Shown: positions 6,077-14,063 of the stretch, piece by piece | Layout: each line of letters opens with the position of its first letter | How positions within the stretch are numbered: the first letter of the stretch is position 1 | Origin: Apilactobacillus nanyangensis | Lineage (GTDB): Bacteria > Bacillota > Bacilli > Lactobacillales > Lactobacillaceae | Direction of reading: 5' to 3' | DNA length: 61,625 nucleotides | NCBI RefSeq assembly: GCF_016861915.1 | Contig: NZ_BOLX01000012.1 | Location: forward strand, 1 to 61,625 | Position numbers and translations under genes: made by a program | Notes under the pieces: generated by a model | The model's database searches: none | Seen by the model: the letters and a program-made list of their open reading frames with translations, nothing else | Told to the model about the DNA's origin: nothing

Positions 6077-8785
6077 ATGATGAATAATGGTTTTAAAAAG
6101 ATGGCAATGACGGTTATTCCTTTATCCATGCTTTTAATGTCATATGTTTCAGGAGATTTAGCAAAGGCGGATCAAGTTAAAACATCTAATGGAGATTCTA
6201 AGAAAGAAAGCAACAAAGATTTATCAAATAAAGAATTGCTAAAAATCGCCAGTAAGATTGAAAGTGAATTATATAACTACTATCAAGGTGCGCTTACATA
6301 TGTGAAGACACAATATGCTAGTGATTTAAACCATGCAATCAATAATGATAAAGATTTAAGAAAAGCGCTAGCTGATGAAGACTCACAAGATGCTTTCAAT
6401 TCTAAGTTCAATAATTATCAAGATAAAATTGATAGCAAGGTTGATTACTTGAGCAAAGCATTAGATGAAGCAGAGAAATACATAAATAATAATCAAACAA
6501 AGAAAACCAATCAAGACAATTCTAAAAAAATAAAAAAACTAGAGTCATCAATTGATGGTAATTTGGACAAACTAGATAAGGCATTAGATCAAGTATCTAA
6601 ACAACAAAAAGCAACCGATGCTAAGAATGAAAATCTTGAAATGCAAGCAGATGAAGATGAAATCAATGGTAATCTAGATAAATTGGACAAGGCATTGGAC
6701 CAAGCTTCTAATCAACAAAAGGCAACCGATGCTAAGAATGATGATTTGGAACTCCAAGCAGAGGAAGACGAAATCGATGGTAAGTTAAATAAGCTAGATA
6801 ACGCATTTGATCAGGCCGCAAAGAAAGAAGATAAGGTCACTGAACAATTTAAGGAATCAGAATTAATGGATTCAATTGATGACAAATTAAATCAATTGGA
6901 TAACGGAATGACTAAGGCTGAAAAGTTACAAGCAGCAAGTACTAAGGAGATTGAAGCTTCAGAGTTAGCTGATTCAATTGATGATAAGTTAGATCAATTA
7001 CAAAAAGGAATAGATAAAGTCCAACAACAAACTAATGAAAATAACAAAAAGAACAAGCAATTAGAAAACCAAGCTGAAATGGAACAGTTCAATTCAGACG
7101 TTGAGTCTATACGTGACAAAGTTTCAACATATTACACTCAACAAAATTCGGATGATGTCAACACTTCATCAATTCAAAGTGATGTAAATTCTGACAGAGC
7201 AGCCAAGGATAAAGTTATAAACAAAATTGATAGCGATGCAGACGCTAATAATCCGATTGTTACAAGCAACGCAGCAGGAAATGATCAGATTGAAAGTGAT
7301 TTGAACAATGGAGTACTAGACTTAAACGATGCACCATCAGCTTCTGCACTTGAAAGTTCATTATCTGATAAATTGAACAGGATCAAAGCTACTCAAGCAC
7401 AAATTAATAAAGAACTTAATGATACTAATGGTGATTACACTAATACATCAGAAATTAAATCAAGCATCGATACAGTTATTGGAGATGTCAATTCAGCCAA
7501 AGATGATGCTGATAATTCAATGGTTTTAGCTAATTTAGATGGTTCTGATTTGGTTACTTCAGCTGATAGTTTGCAAGGATTATTTTCACAAGCTGCTAAA
7601 ACTGTTCAATATGTTGTTCCTATTCAAAATTCTGTTAAGTCATCAGATGCTACAAAGCCATCACAAGCAAGTAACAAAGCAGTAGATGCAGACAAACCAG
7701 CAACAAGTAGTTCTGATGAAAATAAAGCATCATCACACGCTGCAGATCCAGCAAAGAGTGCAGAAGTTAAATCATCAGATGCAGCAAAGCCATCACAAGC
7801 AAGTAACAAAGCAGTAGATGCAGACAAACCAGCAACAAGTGCTTCTGATGAAAACAAGGCATCATCACACGCTGCAGATCCAGCAAAGAGTGCAGAAGTT
7901 AAGTCATCAGAAAAGGTAAAACAATCAAAAACTAGTGATGTTAAGTCATCATCCAGTCGTTTCGTTTCTAGCTCAGCTGCTCAATCATCAGTTGCCAAGT
8001 CATTAACTAGTCAAAATGTAATTTCAGCAGAAAGTCATGAAGAACATAAGACATCCAGTGGAAGCATTGTATCTTCTATTAAGACTGATAAAAAGGTACA
8101 ATCGATGATAAAGGCAATTACCAAGAGCAAAAATAAGATTGATAAAATTGAACAAGACTTGGCATCTGGTCACCTTTCAGATAAGAAGAAAATAGCTTTA
8201 GAAAAGAAACAAAACAGAATTAAACTTGCTATGCAAAATGAAAAAGCTAAAGAAAATAAATCAGAATTATCTTCAATCTCCAAATTACTTCGTTCAAAAA
8301 ATCTTACTAATAGTGAAAGAGCTGTCTTAGAAATTAAGAAAAATGATGGAATAATTGCCTTACGAGGGATTGAAATTGGCAAGAAAAAGGTTGCACTATC
8401 AAATGTACAAACCGAACTATCTTCACGTAAGCTAAGTAAAAAAGCTAGAGAAAGACTTCTTATTAAAGAACAATCAATTAAGAAGACAATTCAAAAGGAA
8501 AATATCAATAAAAACACGTCTGCTTTACGCGATATTAGAAAAGAACTTAAGGCGGGAAATATCTCAAGTAAACAAAGAGAAGCTTTGATTATGAAAGAAC
8601 ATAATTTGAATTTAACTTTAAACAAAGAAAATTTAAGTAAGAACAGGGGCATTTTAAAGTCATTGAAAGAAAAATTGCATTCAAGCAAACTTTCACAAAA
8701 AGCTAAGAAACAAATTATGAAGAAGATCAATAAAGAGGATAAATATGTAAAAAAATTTGAAAATAAAGTAAAGCGCTTCAGATAA
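6077..8785 (+). CDS. Large secreted coiled-coil repeat protein, function unknown
   Basis: 902 residues. The N-terminus is a signal peptide (basic NNGFKK, hydrophobic core to about residue 27, cleavage near AKA-DQ). Three repeat zones follow. Residues about 150-330 hold four to five copies of a roughly 38-residue heptad unit (DKLDKALDQ core). Residues about 520-607 hold two near-identical 44-residue Ser/Ala/Lys units (132-bp repeats at 7634-7765 and 7766-7897). The last 220 residues are very basic, with about five degenerate 46-residue units of pattern L-S-x-x-x-R-x-x-L-x-x-K-E. There is no LPXTG, LysM or catalytic motif, so any wall binding would be ionic. I recognise no family. It could be an adhesin or wall-associated spacer. 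Terminators identical in sequence flank the gene. Confidence 0.85.
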   Translation: MMNNGFKKMAMTVIPLSMLLMSYVSGDLAKADQVKTSNGDSKKESNKDLSNKELLKIASKIESELYNYYQGALTYVKTQYASDLNHAINNDKDLRKALADEDSQDAFNSKFNNYQDKIDSKVDYLSKALDEAEKYINNNQTKKTNQDNSKKIKKLESSIDGNLDKLDKALDQVSKQQKATDAKNENLEMQADEDEINGNLDKLDKALDQASNQQKATDAKNDDLELQAEEDEIDGKLNKLDNAFDQAAKKEDKVTEQFKESELMDSIDDKLNQLDNGMTKAEKLQAASTKEIEASELADSIDDKLDQLQKGIDKVQQQTNENNKKNKQLENQAEMEQFNSDVESIRDKVSTYYTQQNSDDVNTSSIQSDVNSDRAAKDKVINKIDSDADANNPIVTSNAAGNDQIESDLNNGVLDLNDAPSASALESSLSDKLNRIKATQAQINKELNDTNGDYTNTSEIKSSIDTVIGDVNSAKDDADNSMVLANLDGSDLVTSADSLQGLFSQAAKTVQYVVPIQNSVKSSDATKPSQASNKAVDADKPATSSSDENKASSHAADPAKSAEVKSSDAAKPSQASNKAVDADKPATSASDENKASSHAADPAKSAEVKSSEKVKQSKTSDVKSSSSRFVSSSAAQSSVAKSLTSQNVISAESHEEHKTSSGSIVSSIKTDKKVQSMIKAITKSKNKIDKIEQDLASGHLSDKKKIALEKKQNRIKLAMQNEKAKENKSELSSISKLLRSKNLTNSERAVLEIKKNDGIIALRGIEIGKKKVALSNVQTELSSRKLSKKARERLLIKEQSIKKTIQKENINKNTSALRDIRKELKAGNISSKQREALIMKEHNLNLTLNKENLSKNRGILKSLKEKLHSSKLSQKAKKQIMKKINKEDKYVKKFENKVKRFR
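7634..7897 (+). repeat. Tandem 132-bp repeat (two units) inside the coiled-coil gene
   Basis: Units 7634-7765 and 7766-7897 are nearly identical in DNA and encode a 44-residue Ser/Ala/Lys-rich block. A third partial unit starts at 7898. The high DNA identity points to recent slippage or recombination, so copy number should vary between strains. Confidence 0.9.
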
Positions 8786-8790
8786 TTTTT

Positions 8791-8821
8791 AAAAGACACC
8801 TTGAATAAGGTGTCTTTTTTT
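8791..8821 (+). terminator. Rho-independent terminator (copy 2 of the repeated terminator)
   Basis: Bases 8791-8820 equal 5715-5744, with AGACACC stem, GAAT loop and T-run. It ends the coiled-coil protein gene. Confidence 0.93.
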
Positions 8822-9268
8822 CATCAATTAAACAAATTGTTGAAATATATATAATTATCTTTAAAAAAAGTTAATGCTTTTAAACGTTATATTATCAGCT
8901 TTTCTTAAATATATATGTACAAGGTGTTCGCTATTTATTGCTATTTTATTCATTTATTTTTGAAGATTAGTGATATATTAAATATAGATTATAACAATAT
9001 AATCTAGTCTGGTTTGCAATGTATCTTGTCTGTTGTTTTTTGCTTAAATACGTCTTAATCGTATTCTTAATTTTTTTGTATCAATAAAGATGATTTTTTT
9101 GATTATATTTTTCATTTTAACCGAAAAGATCACCTGATTGTATAGTACATATATGATGCATCTATACAGTTTTTTTAGATTTACTGTTTCACGATGATGA
9201 CAACGTCATTACCGAAATTTTTAAATTAAAAACGAATCCTGAGGAAGGATTTTGAGGGGGATTTTATT
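8822..9268 (+). other. AT-rich intergenic region with two perfect inverted repeats
   Basis: No convincing ORF. It contains AGATTATA-ACAA-TATAATCT (8986-9005) and TGTATAG-N16-CTATACA (9139-9168) followed by a T7 run, which could end a short transcript. Near the 3' end AATCCT/AGGATT forms a small stem just before the SD GAGGGGG of the next gene. The long A/T-rich leader resembles that of the preceding secreted-protein gene. Confidence 0.4.
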
Positions 9269-10078
9269 ATGAAAAAGAACTTTAAAAAGGCCGTGCTAGC
9301 TCTAGTACCTGCCGCAACTCTATTTTTCTCAACTGGTGTAAGTGCATTTGCTGAAACTTCAACACATTCTGTAACACCAACTTCAGCACCAGCTGCATCA
9401 AAAGGTTCAGACACAAATAAAAATAATTCATCTGATTCTAATAAATCAGATGACAAAGCAGAAGCAAACAAAGATGTAGCACCTGATGCTAAAAAGTCAG
9501 ATGACAAGTCAGAAGCAAACAAAGATGTAGCACCTGAAACAACTAAGTCAGAAACTAAACCAGAAGCAACCAAGACTGATACAGCTACTGAAACTAATAA
9601 GTCAGAAACTAAACCAGAAACAACCAAGACTGATACAGCTACTGAAACTAATAAGTCAGAAACTAAACCAGAAACAACCAAGACTAATACAGCCACTGAA
9701 ACTAATAAATCAGAAGCAAAACCAGAAGCAACTAAGTCTGCTGAAACTAAGACTGTTAAAAAACATGTAGCTAAGAAATCATCAAAGAAAGCTGCTAAGA
9801 AGACAGTTGCAAAGAAGACAACTAAGAAAGAAGCTAAGAAGGCCGCTAAGAAGGCTGCAGAAAAGAAGGCTGCTAAGAAACATGCAAAGAAAGCTACTAA
9901 GAAGCATGTAAAGAAGACTTCACATAAGAAGTCAGCTTCAAAAAAGCACGCAAAGAAGCATTCAAAGAAACACTCAAAGAAAGCAACTAAGAAACATGCA
10001 AAGAAAGTAACTAAAAAACACTCAAAGAAGGCTGCGCATAAGAAGGTTTCACACAAGAAGGCTGCTCACAAGGAATAG
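9269..10078 (+). CDS. Secreted polycationic repeat protein with histone H1-like tail
   Basis: 269 residues. A clear signal peptide (MKKNFKKAVLALVPA, cleavage near SAFA-ET) is followed by an acidic/Thr-rich linker with repeats DKxEANKDVAP (two copies) and an 18-residue unit TNKSETKPExTKTDTATE (three copies). From about residue 165 to the end the protein is almost only Lys, Ala, His, Ser and Thr in KKHAKK/KKAAKK units, like histone H1 or bacterial Hc/HU tails. It has no wall anchor and no enzyme motif. The tail could bind teichoic acid, polyphosphate or extracellular DNA; that is inference from charge. SD GAGGGGG is strong. Confidence 0.85.
   Translation: MKKNFKKAVLALVPAATLFFSTGVSAFAETSTHSVTPTSAPAASKGSDTNKNNSSDSNKSDDKAEANKDVAPDAKKSDDKSEANKDVAPETTKSETKPEATKTDTATETNKSETKPETTKTDTATETNKSETKPETTKTNTATETNKSEAKPEATKSAETKTVKKHVAKKSSKKAAKKTVAKKTTKKEAKKAAKKAAEKKAAKKHAKKATKKHVKKTSHKKSASKKHAKKHSKKHSKKATKKHAKKVTKKHSKKAAHKKVSHKKAAHKE
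9551..9712 (+). repeat. Three tandem 54-bp repeats in the polycationic protein gene
   Basis: Units start at 9551, 9605 and 9659, each beginning GAAACTAAACCAGAA and encoding an 18-residue Thr/Glu/Lys block. The first two differ at only about one base; the third carries a few more changes. Confidence 0.9.
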
Positions 10079-10080
10079 TC

Positions 10081-10113
10081 AAAAAAGGATCATCGAAAGA
10101 TGGTTCTTTTTTT
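10081..10113 (+). terminator. Rho-independent terminator
   Basis: A6, stem GGATCATC-GAAA-GATGGTTC (G-T pairs allowed), then T7. It follows the polycationic protein gene. Confidence 0.88.
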
Positions 10114-10353
10114 ATGCTTGATTTATAGTTAACACAAACTAGTATATTTTATTATTGAAGTTAGAAGAAACTTCATTTTATGAAAAATACAACATTAGCC
10201 ACTTTGCCACCAAATTCGGGATAATAAAATACACATTAGATATTACGAGAAAAAAGTTAATTACCTCTGATCGTGACGAAGAAGATCGTCGATACTATGA
10301 TGAAGGGCATCGATTGGAGGGGCTTTTGTACATCTTTAAGTGACAACTTACTT

Positions 10354-10421
10354 TTGACATGTCGGATAATAATTGGTAACATATGGAATTGTTAACTTTA
10401 TACAAAAATACGGTTGACAAT
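10354..10421 (+). promoter_or_regulatory. bioY promoter with BirA operator
   Basis: -35 TTGACA (10354-10359) and -10 TAACAT (10377-10382) are spaced by 17. The BirA box follows: ATTGTTAAC (10388-10396), 16-base spacer, GTTGACAAT (10413-10421), matching the Gram-positive BirA operator with one mismatch between arms. A bound BirA dimer would block the start region, so bioY should be repressed when biotin is plentiful. The stretch 10114-10353 upstream shows nothing I can call. Confidence 0.88.
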
Positions 10422-10433
10422 AAGGAGAGAGAT

Positions 10434-10982
10434 ATGAAAACGAGAGAAGTGACACAAATCTCGCTGATGACGTCGTTGATTATTGCATTGGCATTCGTAC
10501 CAGCGATTCCAGTCGCAATTATTCCGGTACCAATCGTTCTACAGAATTTTGGAATTATGTTAGCTGGTTTATTATTGGGAAGTAAGAAGGGAACTATTTC
10601 AGTAGCAATTTTAATGGCAATGGTAGCTGTTGGCCTACCGGTTCTTACTGGAGGACATGGTGGAGTAATTAGTTTCATTGGCCCCTCTGGAGGATACCTA
10701 TTGTCGTGGCTATTAATGCCTTCACTAATGGCGCTTTTTAATCGATTATGTAGTACATTTGTTGATAAAAATAGTTTTTGGAATGTATTAATTTCTACCA
10801 TTATAGTAAGTATCGTAATATCTTACTCAATTGCGATTGTGTGGATCAGTGTGCAGATGCATATCACATTGAGTCAATCATTACTTGCTAACATGGTATT
10901 TATTCCAGGAGACATTATTAAGGCTGTTATTGCTGCCTTTGTTGCCAAACGATTATTACCAATCATTAATAAAAATTCTTAA
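10434..10982 (+). CDS. bioY: Biotin transporter substrate-binding membrane protein BioY
   Basis: 182 residues from the ATG at 10434, which has SD AAGGAGAG 6 bases upstream. An in-frame ATG at 10383 lies ahead of the BirA operator with no SD and would translate through it, so I reject it. Six hydrophobic segments and the BioY signatures (PVPIVLQNFGIMLAGLLLG at about 37-55; GPSGGYLLSW) identify the S component of the ECF biotin importer. The ECF ATPases and T protein are elsewhere. With no biotin synthesis genes in view and a BirA-controlled importer, uptake is the likely biotin source. Confidence 0.93.
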   Translation: MKTREVTQISLMTSLIIALAFVPAIPVAIIPVPIVLQNFGIMLAGLLLGSKKGTISVAILMAMVAVGLPVLTGGHGGVISFIGPSGGYLLSWLLMPSLMALFNRLCSTFVDKNSFWNVLISTIIVSIVISYSIAIVWISVQMHITLSQSLLANMVFIPGDIIKAVIAAFVAKRLLPIINKNS

Positions 10983-11043
10983 TATTTTTCCTTTCTCGTA
11001 TTGACGTATATAATGGTGACAAAAGCAAAAAGGGGATGTTTTC

Positions 11044-11235
11044 ATGGATACATCAAAAATGATTAATCCTATGTTAGGTTGGAAGTTACGTCCACTTGTT
11101 GAACAAGTGACTTCAACTGATGATATTGAAGATATCAAATTTAACTACATGTTAATGCCTAAGCCAGATACGCCAGAACATGTTGCAGAATGGAAGAAAG
11201 TTTTATCTGAATATGAAAATAAAAGCAGTAGGTAA
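11044..11235 (+). CDS. Small hypothetical protein
   Basis: 63 residues, hydrophilic, no signal or membrane segment. It has a good SD (AAGGGG), a TATAAT -10 at about 11009-11014 and its own terminator overlapping the stop, so it looks like a real independent gene. Features are a central short acidic stretch (TDDIEDI) and Trp residues at 13 and 52. I do not recognise a family. Confidence 0.7.
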   Translation: MDTSKMINPMLGWKLRPLVEQVTSTDDIEDIKFNYMLMPKPDTPEHVAEWKKVLSEYENKSSR

Positions 11236-11250
11236 AATCCTGCTGCTTTT
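11221..11250 (+). terminator. Rho-independent terminator
   Basis: Stem AAAAGCAGTAGG / TCCTGCTGCTTTT (one bulge) with loop TAAAA. It overlaps the stop codon of the small gene. Confidence 0.85.
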
Positions 11251-11316
11251 GTTTATGAAATAATAGTATAAAAAGGTCTATAATAAATACATTTATTATT
11301 CAAAACGGAGGAAAAT

Positions 11317-11793
11317 ATGGATCCTGTATTAATTGTGCTTAGGGGAAATGCAGTGACTGGGAAGACCAGTGTTGCATCAGCTCTACAAGAAAGACTAGGA
11401 ACAACTAAGGTAATGTTGGTTCAACAAGATATAACTGAAAAACATACAGATACACAAATTCCAATGATTCAAAAGCTGGTTAACTATGGGAAAAAACACT
11501 TCCATTATGTTATTTTGGATGGTATTTTGCCTAAGGAAGTATATGGAGAAATGTTACATAGTTTCATTGAAGATTTTGGTAGCCAACAATTAGTGTATTA
11601 CTTTAATGATTCGTTCGAACAAACATTGAAGCATAACGAACAAAAAAATCAGCCACACGATATCGATAAACTAAAATCGTGGTGGACTGATTCAGATATA
11701 CTATCCGTTGAAGATATAAAATTAGAGAACGGTGAAATTGAAGAATATACTAATCAAATCATTGATGATATCAATGATTTACCGTTATTTTGA
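11317..11793 (+). CDS. P-loop kinase-like protein
   Basis: 158 residues. The N-terminus carries Walker A GNAVTGKTS (about 10-18) on a short beta strand (VLIVLR), and HYVILDGIL around residue 65 could act as Walker B. This is the small nucleotide/sugar kinase or zeta-toxin-like AAA fold, without the residues needed to name a substrate. SD GGAGG precedes the ATG, in a single-gene unit. No antitoxin partner lies next to it, so I do not call it a toxin. Confidence 0.75.
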   Translation: MDPVLIVLRGNAVTGKTSVASALQERLGTTKVMLVQQDITEKHTDTQIPMIQKLVNYGKKHFHYVILDGILPKEVYGEMLHSFIEDFGSQQLVYYFNDSFEQTLKHNEQKNQPHDIDKLKSWWTDSDILSVEDIKLENGEIEEYTNQIIDDINDLPLF

Positions 11794-11913
11794 TTTTATA
11801 TTAAATTGGATTTACAAGAGAGATATATTTGTAAATAATTAATATCTAATTAAAATGTGTATAAAAATATTATATGCCCTTGCTAATGATTCATTTTTAT
11901 TTTATATTAATTC

Positions 11914-12080
11914 TTGTGTTTTTTTAGATCGTCGTATATAATAAGAACAGTTGTTCGCATAAAGGCGATCAGTTAACTCATATTTATTATATTAATGAGA
12001 CCTCTCATCTCATTAATACATTTATATTTTCTTATCTCTCTCAAAAAAGACCACTCTCTCTCAAGAAGGTCTTTTTTATT
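11914..12080 (+). ncRNA. Candidate small RNA with its own promoter and terminator
   Basis: -35 TTGTGT (11914-11919) and -10 TATAAT (11937-11942) have a perfect 17-base spacing with no ORF behind them. About 130 bases downstream lies the terminator (12042-12080) shared with glyA. In between are the hairpins GAAC-AGTT-GTTC and TAATGAGA-N7-TCTCATTA (about 11992-12014), and pyrimidine runs TCTCTCTC that could pair with purine-rich SD sequences. Function unknown; it could instead be an unexpressed intergenic region. Confidence 0.45.
12042..12080. terminator. Bidirectional rho-independent terminator
   Basis: AAAAAAGACC / GGTCTTTTTT arms around a pyrimidine-rich loop. It ends glyA on the minus strand and the candidate RNA on the plus strand. 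Confidence 0.85.
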
Positions 12081-12088
12081 TTACATAT

Positions 12089-13321
12089 TTATCTGTTAAT
12101 GGGATGTTTAATGACTAGGTCATGTACTTTTTGCTTGGCATCATCTAAGATGTTTTGATGTCCAGGATGATTTAATACATCAACAATGATAGTGGCTACT
12201 TTAATAGCATCATCTTCGCTGAAGTTACGACTAGTGATAGTAGGAGTACCAATTCGGATTCCTTCCATAGTATCACCGTCTTCTAGAGGTAGTAGTTCCT
12301 TGTTAGTGGCAATACCAACTGAGTAAAGTAGTTCAGCTGCTTGATCACCGGTTAAACCGATGGCATTTAAATCCAATGTCATTTCGTGGTTTTCAGTATC
12401 ACCTGATACGACACGAATCTTTTCGTCTTGATTGAATACCTTGGCCATGGCCTTAGCGTTTTTGATTACGTTTTTGGCGTAGTAGTGGAATTCTGGTTTT
12501 AATGCTTCACCTAAAGCAACCGCCTTGGCAGCGATAACGTGTTCCAAAGCACCACTTTGTGAGATAGGAAAGACTGCATAGTCTAACTTATCTGCGTACT
12601 TGGCTTTGGCTAAGATCATACCACCACGTGGTCCACGTAAAGTCTTGTGGGTAGTGGTAGTAACAACATCTGCAACTTCGACTGGGTTAGGGTGAACACC
12701 GGCAGCGACTAGTCCGGCAATGTGAGCCATGTCGACCATTAGGATGGCACCGACTTCGTCAGCAATCTTTCTAAATTCGTCCCAGTAGATGATGTGACTG
12801 TATGCTGATGCACCAGCAATGATTAGTTTTGGTTTTACTTCTAAAGCAATTTGGCGAATGTTTTCAAAATCTAGTAGTTCTGTTTTAGGGTCGACGACGT
12901 AGAAATGTGATTCATAAAGTTGACCGGAGAAGTTATGTTTTTGACCGTGAGTGAAGTGACCACCAGCATGTTCGCTCATTGCAAGAATTCTATCGCCGGG
13001 TTGTAAGAAGGCTGCATAGACGGCTTGGTTAGCTTGGCTTCCTGAGTGAGGGTGAACATTTGCATATTCTGCATGGAATAATTCTTCCGCACGCTTCTTG
13101 GCAATCTTGTCGATTTCATCGATTGCTTCGTTCCCAGTGTAGACACGTTTGCCGGGATATCCTACTGCGTATTTATTAGTTAATACAGAACCTTGAGCCG
13201 CGCAAACAGCCTTGGATGCAATGTTTTCTGATGCAATTAATTCAATTACGTTATCTTGGCGATCATTTTCGTGTTCAATCGCTTTGAAAATTTCTGGATC
13301 TTCTTTTGAAAAATCGTACAT
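12089..13321 (-). CDS. glyA: Serine hydroxymethyltransferase
   Basis: 410 residues, the standard bacterial length. PLP enzyme interconverting serine plus tetrahydrofolate with glycine plus 5,10-methylene-THF. Visible landmarks are [25 protein letters not shown], the substrate region [22 protein letters not shown], and the PLP-Lys motif [15 protein letters not shown] (about 222-236). It is monocistronic behind a glycine-responsive T-box leader, which explains its role here as the glycine source: it should be induced when uncharged tRNA-Gly rises. Confidence 0.96.
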   Translation of the reverse strand: MYDFSKEDPEIFKAIEHENDRQDNVIELIASENIASKAVCAAQGSVLTNKYAVGYPGKRVYTGNEAIDEIDKIAKKRAEELFHAEYANVHPHSGSQANQAVYAAFLQPGDRILAMSEHAGGHFTHGQKHNFSGQLYESHFYVVDPKTELLDFENIRQIALEVKPKLIIAGASAYSHIIYWDEFRKIADEVGAILMVDMAHIAGLVAAGVHPNPVEVADVVTTTTHKTLRGPRGGMILAKAKYADKLDYAVFPISQSGALEHVIAAKAVALGEALKPEFHYYAKNVIKNAKAMAKVFNQDEKIRVVSGDTENHEMTLDLNAIGLTGDQAAELLYSVGIATNKELLPLEDGDTMEGIRIGTPTITSRNFSEDDAIKVATIIVDVLNHPGHQNILDDAKQKVHDLVIKHPINR

Positions 13322-13341
13322 AATTTATTCTCCTTTTTGGT

Positions 13342-13565
13342 AAATAAAAAACGCCCTTGTACTTTCGTACAAGGGCGTCGTAACACTGTTCCACCTTAGT
13401 TTTATATCAAGCTCACACTTGATACCTCTGGTTCTTAATGCGCATTAAGATTTCGATTCAATTGATAAATCTTGACTGCCTTCGTTCAAGGACAAGGTAT
13501 CTCGTTTCACTAAATCAGATACTCGCTTAACATGTCGATTTGAATTACTACTTTCAAGTTGCTTT
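13342..13565 (-). promoter_or_regulatory. Glycine T-box riboswitch of glyA
   Basis: On the minus strand the leader shows a Stem I with the AGUA/GAA loop-E pair and specifier GGC (complement at 13478-13480) followed by A. Further on is a T-box bulge, AAGGUGGAACAGUG, near 13385-13398, then the CCCTT complement and a strong terminator, CGCCCTTGTAC-GAAA-GTACAAGGGCG (13352-13377), with a T-run. The bulge UGGA pairs with a UCCA tRNA end, and discriminator U is that of tRNA-Gly, so specifier and acceptor readings agree. The AACAG core departs from the usual ACC(G/A)CG. Confidence 0.85.
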
Positions 13566-13567
13566 TA

Positions 13568-13596
13568 AGAATAGACCAAAAAAATTTGACTGTCAA
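13568..13596 (-). promoter_or_regulatory. glyA promoter
   Basis: Minus-strand -35 TTGACA (complement 13591-13596), 17-base spacer and -10 TATTCT (complement 13568-13573), placing the start at the head of the T-box leader. Confidence 0.8.
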
Positions 13597-13661
13597 CAAT
13601 AAAATTTGAACATTTTTTCAAGAAGTATCAAAAAAGTTCGTATCAAGGGGAGTTGAATGCA

Positions 13662-13694
13662 AATAAAAAAGGCGCCATTTGGGCGTCTTTTTTG
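13662..13694. terminator. Rho-independent terminator
   Basis: GGCGCC-ATTT-GGGCGTC stem with A6 and T6 flanks. It ends the leftward gene at 13710-13994. Confidence 0.7.
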
Positions 13695-13709
13695 TGTATA
13701 TTTTGGTTA

Positions 13710-13994
13710 TTAATTTTTATTTTGACTGCGGGCGATTTCTTCTCGCTTGCGTTGGTTTTCTGCCTTTAGTTGTTCTGTTCTTTGACGCATTTCTTCATTT
13801 TCAGCTTTAAGTTGTTCAGTCATTTGACGAAATCTTTCAGTACTTCTTTCTGTTTCTTCATTTGCTCTTCTTCGTTCATCACGATCGAAGAACAAACTGA
13901 TTAACCAAACGATGAATAGACAACCGTAGACAATCACGTAACCAAATCCGAGGAAAATCCCCATTGCTAGCAAAGCGACAATTATATAACCCAT
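13710..13994 (-). CDS. Small membrane protein with charged coiled coil
   Basis: 94 residues from the ATG at 13994, 8 bases after SD AAGGAG. A TTG two codons upstream is too close to the SD. Residues 1-35 form one or two transmembrane helices (MGYIIVALLAMGIFLGFGYV). The rest is a highly charged helix with TEQLKAEN in two 14-residue-spaced copies and R/E/Q-rich heptads. No family recognised. The topology resembles membrane-tethered scaffold or phage-shock-like small proteins, but that is only a shape comparison. Confidence 0.75.
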   Translation of the reverse strand: MGYIIVALLAMGIFLGFGYVIVYGCLFIVWLISLFFDRDERRRANEETERSTERFRQMTEQLKAENEEMRQRTEQLKAENQRKREEIARSQNKN

Positions 13995-14063
13995 AACCAA
14001 AACTCCTTAATATGTATTGTTAGTAAGTAATTATACACTTAGTACAATTACTTACTAATTTTT

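Noticed and set aside
7624-7857. Minus-strand repeat ORF within the coiled-coil gene
   Set aside because: Antisense shadow of the 132-bp repeats, with no SD or promoter.
9226-10056. 276-codon Phe/Ala-rich ORF on the minus strand
   Set aside because: It is the antisense of the Lys/Ala repeat gene; the odd composition (runs of FF, AFF) is a direct shadow of AAG/GCT codons.
10155-10343. 62-codon ORF before bioY
   Set aside because: It starts at TTG without an SD, has no recognisable features and ends at the bioY promoter; I treat it as chance.
11317-11793. Zeta-type toxin
   Set aside because: The P-loop fits, but no antitoxin gene adjoins and zeta-specific catalytic residues are not evident.
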